Source: Apostichopus japonicus (taxonomy: Eukaryota > Echinodermata > Holothuroidea > Aspidochirotida > Stichopodidae). Taken from it: 64,000 bases of DNA. Below the pieces are notes generated by a model. That model was not told the origin of the DNA. It saw only the letters and a program-made list of their open reading frames with translations, and ran no database searches. Within the stretch, counting starts at the first letter, position 1. Each line of letters opens with the position of its first letter. Shown piece by piece: positions 52,201 through 62,900 of this stretch. A program made the translations under genes and the position numbers. Location of the stretch: contig NC_092582.1 of the NCBI RefSeq assembly GCF_037975245.1, forward strand, positions 6,366,001 to 6,430,000, in the 5' to 3' direction.

Positions 52201-55200
52201 TGTAATACTTAGTTCACAAGTCCACTGCCTTAACCACTTGACCACAACGTCCCCCCCCCCCATATGGTCAACATTATTTTAATATATGACAGCCCACTAA
52301 TATATTGTGATAGTGCAGGTTGCTATTTAACATCCCTTTTCGATAGTCTTTCTTGAATATTTTAGACAGCCTGGGTTGGTTTGTCTAAAAATGTGAATGC
52401 AGGGAGTGTTGGGGGGGGGGATGCTAAAGAGAGGGAGTGCAGAAATCTTTATCATACTCAGCTTCTCTGAAGTGATGCGTTAATCACAAGGTGGAAGCAC
52501 AGGGCTTTGTTGAACACCTGACTGGGACTGAGTTCTGTACAATTTTCCTCGTTGCCGATTTGCAGATAACTTTATTTAGAGCAAACTTAAGTTCCTTGGT
52601 ATAGTTTGTGGGAATGATAAGCCATTTCATCGATCCATAGCAGGGTGGTTTTATCTTTAGTTTCTTTGTAGGAAATTAAAACAACATTTTAGTTTATTCT
52701 TAATCAAGTTGAACAAAAGCTTTATCATTTGACCAATAGTTTGCTTTATTGATTAAAGAGAGGAATAGATTTGCATAGGACTGTCTAATGCTGTACAAGT
52801 ATAAAATAGTTACCTGTTAGCAGTGAACAATTTTATCTGGTATCTCATCGCAAACCGCTATGCAGAATCGACAAATTTTGCTACGTGAATGCAGGGAGGT
52901 ATTGTTCATAGTATGTCTATTTCCATCATTTTGTGAGACACAATATTTCATAATTTTCCCAAACTTCTGTATACTAAATTATATCCCTGGTTAGTCCAAA
53001 GCTGAAAGAACCTTAAAAATGTTGAAGTTTAGTTGCAAAGAGAGTCCGTTCCCTAAACGTGGTTAAAACAAGATGACAAAAGGCATCTCGGAAACTTTGC
53101 TCGATGACGTCTTTTTTGTGTTTAATTTACAGGGAGAGCGTGGACCGAAAGGTTTGCAAGGAAATCCTGGCTCAAGGGTAAGGTATCAAAAAGCCTTTAG
53201 ATATTTTTATTTCATCTACTACATGTGCTTTTCATTTTAAATTTCTGCATTTTTTGTCTGCAATATTAGAGAAAGAGATGTACAAGGTGTTGTAGGCAAA
53301 TCAGGAAAACTGCTGATTCTGAAATATAATGAGGAGGAGAAAATTCATTTGATTTCCTCAAAACATTGACAAGAAGACAGGTTTAACTTCCTGAGTAACT
53401 AACCGCTTGCTACTATTGCAGTATATTATTATTGCTATTATATATGTAAGAAAAACCAACTTTCAGCTCAAATTTTGAAGAAATAGTTGAAAAAAAATCT
53501 CTGATTTGCTTTCCGCATGTGTTCATACCAACACGAAAACTTGTTCAGGTGACGACGATTTTAGAGTTCAACAAAATGGAGTAGTTTCTTGATATTCAAT
53601 TGTTTTTGTTTTGTGCAAAAATTCAGGAGATTGGTTTGATCAATTTGTAATTTTATTGGTTTTTAAAATAAAGTCAGTAGAATTTGGGTAATTGCTTAGT
53701 AGATATTGATTTACCAGACTCAAAAAGATGCTCGTTTTGGGAATTGACGTAACTTAAAATTTAACTCTCTTTGGAAAGCCGTTAGTACTCCTAATTTTTT
53801 CCCTACAGGGACGGAAAGGACACGATGGAGTACTAGGTGACCGTGGACCTCAGGGTGCAGAGGTAAGACATTTTTGTAATTATTAGAACAATTGAAAAGG
53901 AAAAACAATTTAAAAACTAAAACAATGAAAGAAAGGCACCTCTTTGTTTTTTATAAACACAATTGGCAATGTTTGAGTTTTCCCATCAGAATGGAGGTAA
54001 TACACAAAATTGAAGCTTGATAGAATTTATGTGAATTCATATTTCTGTGTCTTCTTCCCCCCTCTTTGTTATTTTTGTAGGGTCCTCCTGGTCCAGAAGG
54101 ACTTAGAGGGTTCATCGGACCGAAAGGACCTAGGGTGAGACACTCACGCAATCCTTGTTTTGATGTTTATTTAGAAGTGGCCCAAGACCATGAGTTGCTT
54201 CCAAGAGTTTGTCGATAATAAATCTGTTGGAGGCATTTAATGTTGTGTCTTAGCTTCATCATCAAAAGGAATCTGTAAGACTTTGTAGTTTTGGGAAGTG
54301 TTGGTTATTTGCTGTCCGGGGGGGGGGGGGGGGGGGAACAGAAAGAAATAGATGGAGGTGGGATGTGGGCCGTGCATCCGAGAATAATCCAGGGTTCCCT
54401 GTTTGCAATCATTATGCCAAAGGGATTTCAAGTATTCTGAAATAACCAAAGAGCAATTGAAAGTCAATTTTACAGTGATCGATAGCTTGACGTTAATACT
54501 GCTGATGCTTTTAAATTCTTCTACAGGGCCTTCTTGGTGCACCTGGACCTATTGGGCTACCTGGCTCCAGAGGGCAGCAAGGAGAAATCGGACCAAAAGG
54601 AACAGTGGGGCCCTCCGGTGATCGTGGGAGACGGGTAAGTTGTTTATATTAAGCCATCTTATTTTAGAAGAATTTGCAAACCAACTGACTGGATGTTGAT
54701 AAACTTCCAGTAACGGCTTGGCTTTCAGCCAAAAGTCTGTGAACCATTCATTTAGACTGACCACAATTTCCCCCCCCCCCCCTTGGGTGTCACTTTGGAG
54801 GACAAGGCCAGCATGTACACAAGAACCGTTACTAGCTTTCTAAATTAAATGGCTATCCTACAATGTTTATTCAAAAGTAAGGAATAATTGCACTCCTCAC
54901 TGAGCCAAAAATTTCCCTGTTAAATAGCAGCTTAAAGTGAACGTATGTAAAATTTTTAAATTTGTTTTCATTTTGCGGGAGTCAAAGAGTAATGCTGAAG
55001 GAGAATGTAATGCATATCCCGAGCAATCCTGCAAATACCTTGGGATGTTTGCGAGAATTTTTTGTGCAGTAGAGATTTAGATCCAGGAGGATTTGATTTT
55101 GAATAATTTGATTGATTGATTGATTGGTGGATGATATTGATCTCCTTGTCCAAAAGACTACTACAGTGCTTTGATTAATGAATGGATAATTACTTCAACT

Positions 55201-58200
55201 GCAGTACTTGTATCACTCATTGTTGTTGTTCTATATCTGTAGTGGTTAGTTACTTAACAGCATGCTATGGTTTTCATTGTAAATATTCATTGTATGATTT
55301 GCATATTAATTTAAGTAATGTTTGGTTAATGGGTTATTGTATAGCACCCTCTACAAAATAATGTTTCAACTGGTATTTTTTGTTTGTTTACTTAACCGTT
55401 TACATTAGTTTACTTTAATTAGGAATATTTTGGAGTCATGTTTGGATTAGGCACTTCCAGAGTTGGTGAAAAGCGAAGGCTCAAACTTCCTCTATCTTAT
55501 TAATTTATTTTATTTATTTTTCAAAGCCACCGCATGAACTTATTTGCGTGGTGCATCAATTCTCTCATCTCTACTTTTTTCCAGGGTCCGCCTGGTGAAG
55601 AGGGTTCCAAAGGGGCAAGAGGCAAGTCTGGAGTTCCGGTACGATTTACTGACCAACTTTAAAAAATAACAAATCGTATGTGTTGGATAATGTAAAATTG
55701 TCTTTCACATTTATCTATACTCAACTCCCCTGAAACTCAGAAGTCATGCATTATCGTTGACTAAGTATCGACTTAGAAATCTAGCAAATAGACTCGCTTT
55801 GGGATGTAGTATAAACTCGACACATATTTTTTCCAACCCTCTACTCTCTTGCCAGGACACTTTAGACCAGTGCATATTTCTAGATATTTTAAACTAAAGA
55901 ATAATGATTCAGTTTTATGCATCAGTTTGCACAAAGAAATGGTTTGATATGAAAGTCACTCTGATCTCATTGTTTGACTACTGTTTCATTGGAGTTGTGA
56001 TAACTTGTATGTGAATACCACTCATTGAAGGGAAATTCTATGCAGTATTTAAAGTGTTTTGTAGCCACACAAATATATCTTTAATAGTCACATATATTAG
56101 TCGAAACACTTTTCTTCTATTATACTGGACAAATTTTCCATGAAGGAATACGACTTCTTATTTGTAGTGACCGTCGATGTTACTAATACCTTTGAGTACT
56201 GTAAAGTTCCTAGCAAATTAGGTTAATTTACTGAGTTGAAGCCTAGATGAAATTAGATCTTAGTAATATTTTCTTCTCACTCTTATTACAATTTGCATAA
56301 TTATCTCATGTTTTGTTCAAGAACAGTGTTTCTCTCTCTCAAGACCTTCAGATTTTAAGAGCACTTCCTTCCAAAACCGACATAATAGCATTATTCCTTT
56401 ATATGCGGTACATTTTTTCTCTTTCTCATACCGAAACGATTAACTTTGTTGCTGTTTTGTTCCATAATGCAGGGCGTACTGGGGGTGGTTGGAGCGCGAG
56501 GAGAGAAGGGCGATGATGGGGAACGAGGGGATAAAGGAGGGAAAGGGTTGCTCGGACCAAAGGGCCATCAAGGAACCCCCGGTCAATCGGGTCAGCCAGG
56601 TACACATGGAAAACCAGGAAGAAATGGTAGAAAGGTTTGTGCTTGTACTTGTCGTTTTTGCTTTTATTTGCTGCATAATATCACCTTCATATTAACCACT
56701 TGGAGGTTTTTTTCTCAAACCAGCCGCACACTTTCCCACTGAAGAAGACTGAAAAAGACACAACACAATTTTAAGGGTTTTGTCATGTTTTTGTCATTGT
56801 GAAGCGCTCTTGAACATGCTTTAGCATGAAAAGAGCGCTATATAAATTTGGTAAAATAAAAAAGAAAATTTGGTAAAATAACTCAAAGTGGAACAGTTAT
56901 GACCTAAGTTTAAAACAGTTGTCAACACCCTGAATTGAACACTTGCTCTAGTACAACTAGCAAGTGTTTTCTGTAAAGAGCTTTGCTTGTTTTAGTCGCA
57001 TGCAATCAAAGTCTCTCCCTGTAGTTAGTTATGTTTGCTGAAACTAGGCAGGTTTTAGCAGTGAATTGCTGCACACCTCACAGCCAATATCGACTGCCAG
57101 ATGGAGAAACCCTGCATGGCAAACTAAAGCAGATGCGCCTCTTTAACTGTTATTTAAATCTTGGTCAGTGTTGTTGGTAAGTGCACTCACACCCCTGGTG
57201 GATCGATATCTGCACTTTTTCCATCTTAATTCGGTTGAGTTGCAGTCAGTTTGTGTTCAGTCGAGTAGCGTGTGGCCAGCTTAAATTGACCTTGGCAAAT
57301 CAAAACATTAACAGTGTAAACAATAGAGAGGTATAAGTAAGTACTGTGTGTAGTTTGATGTTCATTTTTATTAGTGTCAAAACAGACTTATGTTTACTTA
57401 ACATCATTTGACTCTGTTTGACAAATTGATGGTCACATGTTTATGGCTTTAACATTAGGCCCGACCTTTAACACTCTAGGAACCTCCATGGCTACAGCAT
57501 TGAGTTGGAAGGTATTAGCACTTGGCAATAACACCAGTGTTTTGATTTTCTCGTATAGGGCTCAGTCGGAGGACGAGGGCCGAAAGGAGAACAGGGCCAA
57601 CGTGGATTATCAGGTTCCTACGGCTTGAAAGGGACCAAGGGCGCTCGTGGTCAACCAGGACATGTGGTAGGACCTGGTACTATTCCTTTCCGTTACCCAT
57701 TGTGCTTTGTTTTCATTTGTAATCAATTGTCTCATTACTTGTTTTTGCCTCTAATTTAGTGTATAGAAGTACCACATTGAGTTAAAGAAGCCTATTGTTT
57801 TTGCTGGAGGTCATAGGTCATTTGGGGTCACCAGAGGTCAAATCGTGAAACCCTCGTAAACATGTACACCCTCACTATACATTATGTCAGATTCATGGAG
57901 AAAACTGCTCATGTTACATCATCGAAACCACAATGTATTTTAGCATTCTGGTTGCTTTATCGTTGAATGGCCTCCAAAAAACAAAAAAAATGAATAATAA
58001 ACATTGGCAAGGTTTGTGACATCTAGAATATGGAAAGAATAGAATTTGTCCAAGCCTCGCCTTCCTAGTGCATTCTGTTGTGGAGACAAATTTCTGAACT
58101 GGAGTTGAAAAACAAAAGAAGGAGTTTGAGTCTAAGTAAGTTGTGATGCCTTGTAGCTGTGACATATATAACTACTTTTGTTTCCATCTAACATTGGATA

Positions 58201-59883
58201 TACTGAGGTAGAGAAATATTCTCTGTAATGAAAAGTGACTTTTCTTTCTTTTTGCATAGCTTTAAATGAATTGTAAGGGATCCTTTCAAAGTTGGATGTT
58301 TGGATCAAGCAAGATAATTTGATGAAGCTATAAGATATGCAGATGTCCCAGTCGTTGATTTGTATAAAAAAATTTAGAATGCAAGAAAAACTTACAATAA
58401 TAATAAAGTGCTTTGTAATATATTGCACTGTATATGATATTACATTATGTTACATATGTATAAATGCTCACCTCAAATATAAAAAACTTACAAGAATAAT
58501 TAAGTGCTATGTAATATATAACACAGTAATAGTATATGATATTACATTATGTTACATATGTGTTAGTGCCTAACTCACATAAGAAAAAACACTTACAAGA
58601 ATAATTAAGTGCTATGTAATATATAACACAGTAATAGTATATGATATTACATTATGTTACATATGTGTTAATGCCTAACTCACATAAGAAAAAACACTTA
58701 CAAGTATAAGAAAGTGGTATGTAATATATAACACAGTATACAGATATTATACTATGATACAAATGCATTTAATGCTCATCTCACATATAAAATACTTACA
58801 AGAATAAGAAAGTGCCATGTAATATATTACACAGTATGTGAATTATGTTATGTTACATATGTATTGACGCTCACCTCACATAATAAAGCAGAAGAATAAA
58901 TAAGTGTGGTGTTATATATTGCACAGTAATAGTATATGATATTACATTATGTTACATATGTATTAATGCTCTCACCTCACATAACAAAAACACTTACAAG
59001 AATGAGAAAGTGGTATGTAATATATAATTCAGTATACAGATATTACATTATGTTACATTATGTATTAATGCTCTCACCTCACATAATAAAAACACTTACA
59101 AGCATAATTAAGTGTTATGTTATATATACACTGTATAAGATATTACATTATGTTACATATGTGTTAATGCTCACCTCACATAAAAGAAACCCCTTTTACT
59201 TAAGTGCTATGTAACATATTACACAGTTTATGATATCACATTTTGTCACATGTGTTAATATTTTGCATGAAGAAAATTTTGCATTTATTTTATTGTTTTG
59301 AATTTCAGGGCGAGCCGGGCACTCAAGGTGATCCAGGTTTCCCAGGAGTTGAAGGCATGATGGTAAGATGGCGGAACAAAGAGCTCTTTTGTGCTTCCTT
59401 AATATGTTGTTCTTCTAACTTTTATACTATTTTATTTATTTATTTATTTATTTAACTATTATATAAAAATTATGTTGTCAGTAAGAAAGAGAAAAAAGAC
59501 AATGGGGAAAATGAGATCGATTTCGCACAAAATAAAGAAAACATTTTATCGTTTTTCTTTTTCGTTGGATGATTGTGTGATATTCTGTTTGGTGTATTGT
59601 TGTTACAGTGTAGCTGTATATGATGTTTGGTTGACTATTAATTGCTACTTCACCCGTCATTCATCAATATATTATAGCATTCTTTGTTGTCTTATCTGTG
59701 TTTTAGGGAAATCAAGGAGCACAGGGTATCAGAGGACCACCGGGAACAAGAGGATTTAAGGTAATCTTCAGAACATTGGGTACATCAGGAAGTTTTTGAA
59801 ATTCTTTCAAAGGAAAACTGTATGCACAATTTATTTTTATTTTTATGTTGTTAACCATTAAAAGGCACTGCTAATAGTCCAGG

Positions 59884-59931
<48 letters not shown>

Positions 59932-62900
59932 CTGTTTTTAACGTGTTCCTATACTTGACTTTTTTATATCATATTTCTCTGCGACTGTTTGAGAAATGGC
60001 ATTGGGGGGAGGGGGGGGGGGGCTCGTCAAACAAAATGACTGAACTACTAAGTCTAGCACGCAACCCATTTTGCCAGCTCTTAATTAAAACATATTAGCC
60101 TTTAAATGTCATTTTACAAATTGTTTCAACGACAGAGAAGCCATCCATGGGTGCTCTATTTTTTGTATGTATGTATTAAGTCTTAAATATGGTGGAATTT
60201 CCTTGCTTTCAGTAAATCATTTACTTTGTCTTCTTTTCCTTTATCAGGGTGCTTACGGAGAGCAAGGAACTGCTGGCGAATCAGGGCCAAAAGGTGCAAA
60301 GGTCAGTCCTTGAAGACAATTGGAATAAAGTCTCCTAAGTCCGTCGTCTCTACAGAGTCTTAGCAAAATATCATCCTTTGCATATCCTTTTGATAGAAAT
60401 TATTTGACAGTCTTGGTACTGACCATGTTTGCCAGCCCTCCAGAATTATATCAGTCTCCATCCCCACACCCCCCCCACCCCACTCAATCCCCACTGACAG
60501 ACAGAATGCTACAATAATATCCTAGTGTACAGTACAAAAGTACAAACAACTTTTTTTCAAAGGTTACAAAGTATAGCACCATTTTGGATCTAAGCACCCT
60601 CCATTGTTCCAAACTTTTCTCAAAGAGAAGGGGGAAAAACCTCCCTTTAAACCCCTCCCCTGGTAATCTAACATCATAGCCCCAGCCCCCATCACCCTCA
60701 CCCTGTACAAAACTAGTAATTGTGCTCCTTGTGGTAGTTATTGATGCTTGCACATGTGAAAATATCACACTCACCAAATAACTTAAATTAAACATACCAT
60801 GCTCTCCATTTTGTTGTAAAATGGATGAGAAAGGATTATCTCAGCTCCCTTTGTTTATATGATTGTTTTTTTCAATATTTGATTTGTTACATTTTTTTGA
60901 CATCTGTTTGTCCTTCAGGGATCCTCAGGTGATTTTGGAGACCCTGGCCCCCCTGGGGACTTTGGTAGTAGGGTAAGTACTTTTATTCTGTTGAATATTA
61001 AAGTGGACGTCAGAGAGCAATACTGGAAAACTATGAAAATTAAATGTTACGTTTTTTGTGATGTCAAGTCTACAAATAAATAAACGAACAAATTATACGT
61101 CGTCAGGTTTTTTTCGTTTTGTGCCGCAACGAATCTTTGATATTAACTCGGGGGTGGTCATGAAACAAGACAAGCAGGCCGCAGCAAAATGTTGTGTCCA
61201 GTCTGGTGCCCTCGATGTTTGAGGACGTTTGTTCTTCCATAATAAAAATTGAAACTACTGGGTTATTTGGGGGAAGTAGGGCCCCTTTTTGCAAACTCCT
61301 CCAAAAATGGATACATTTTGTGTTTTCTTGATTCAGTAATGAATCGCAGCCAGCTGTGTGATGCATTGCTCCTGCATGAAAAGTGTGATTATTTGAAAGG
61401 AAATGATTTTCAAAGTTTTAAAGGATAAATAGAAATTGACATTTTGAGTGTCTGCAAGGTTTTACGTGGGCGCAAGTTTAACGTAGTGAGATGAGTTGAC
61501 AATATTTTCTCAGTTATTACAGAATATTTTAGTAAGACTCTGAGTTGGAAATGTTTTGAAAAAAAAGAAAGATGCAATTATAGTTTCAGGACAGCACACA
61601 TAAAGTGAGAGAATAATGGCACACTGTACCATTCAATACAAGACCAAGACTAGTTTTGGAGAAAGCAAAAACATGACACTACAAAATAAAATTAGCAAAC
61701 TGACCTGCATGCAAAATTTCAAATAGGTATGAAATTTCTAAATTTTCTTGCTCCTTGAAAAGCTTGCCTTTGCAAAAATTTGCCATTGCACAATTTTGAA
61801 GAATCCTTTAAGAAATGTGTGTTTTTACAGGTAATTTATAAAATAGATTTTTTTGTGACAAAGCAGACAGACACTGCCATTCAGATACATTTATATGTTT
61901 TTCAGATGCATTGAAAGTAATTTGTCCTTTTTTCCTTTCTCTTTAATTAATTTGCAACCGTTCAGGGCCCAGATGGTTCTCCTGGTACGATTGGTGGTTT
62001 AGGACACAAAGGGCCAAAGGTGAGATTTGATGTAATTAAAGTCACTTTGATTGCAATAATGTTATGTTTTGTCAAGCAGTATGTGAAAACAAGTATAAGT
62101 ACATTGTTGTTGCTATACAGAAAAAAAAGTTGTGACTATGATTTCAAAATATTGGCAAGATGCGAAGGTTGCAAACTAAAGTTTGTCTAATTTGCATTTA
62201 TCAACTCCTCTGAGAAGCAGTTTGAACTATTGGCTGATAAAATGTTCAATGTGGCAGGTAGCCGTGGGGAGGGGGGGTTGCATTCTGGGGCAATGCCCCC
62301 TAAATTTTGATTATTTCCCCCCTCCCCCATTTTTTTTCAATTTTATATTTTTCAGTAAAGGACCCTTATGGTGGATCCATGCAAATGCCCCTTCAAACAA
62401 TAACTCTGCCCTTCCAAACAAACACTCTGCCCCTCCAAATTTGACAAGCTGGCTATGGGCCCCGGATCACAATAATGCTTTTGTGGCACCAGCAGTGACC
62501 AGAGAGATAGCTAGTTTGCTTAAAATAATGTGGTCGGGAACCACACAATTGAGTGTTTATACCATTGCAATCTGATTGCATATTTTTTTGATTTTCCGAT
62601 GGATTTTTGCTGCCATGATGTAATCTATACATGGTCAGCTAAGAAAGGGATATGAAATTCTTGATTTTATTCTTATAAGTCCAAAGACTTCATGTCAATT
62701 GTTTTCTTTGATTATCTTGAAATTTACATGTCTTAAATTTAGAGAGCTGGATATTCATGTTAAGTCTTTCTCTTGTTCCTAGGGACATAAAGGAATAAAA
62801 GGTATTAATGGGACTTTAGGGGACACTGGACCCCCAGGCGCCAAGGGTGATCCTGGGAGACCTGGTGTTAAAGGTCAACATGGCAGTAATGTAAGTATAT

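Larger units (their letters stand above)
53178..56472. other. Introns around helix exons 31-34
   Basis: Read for missing Gly-X-Y exons on the + strand; none found beyond those listed. G run of about 18 at 54318-54335 and C run at 54768-54781. Otherwise featureless. Confidence 0.65.
57667..59308. other. Intron between helix exons 36 and 37
   Basis: Holds a half-site repeat (57800-57870) and a 100-bp satellite (58395-59262), leaving little unique sequence. Confidence 0.75.
59363..62782. other. Introns around helix exons 38-41
   Basis: No further exons. A (TA)n array (59885-59928), a G run near 60005-60020 and C-rich patches (60470, 60640-60710, 62310) are present; otherwise unremarkable. Confidence 0.6.

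Noticed and set aside
51826-56472. Hidden Gly-X-Y exons that would fill the 324-bp shortfall
   Set aside because: Introns were read for glycine codons every nine bases next to AG/GT; none found.
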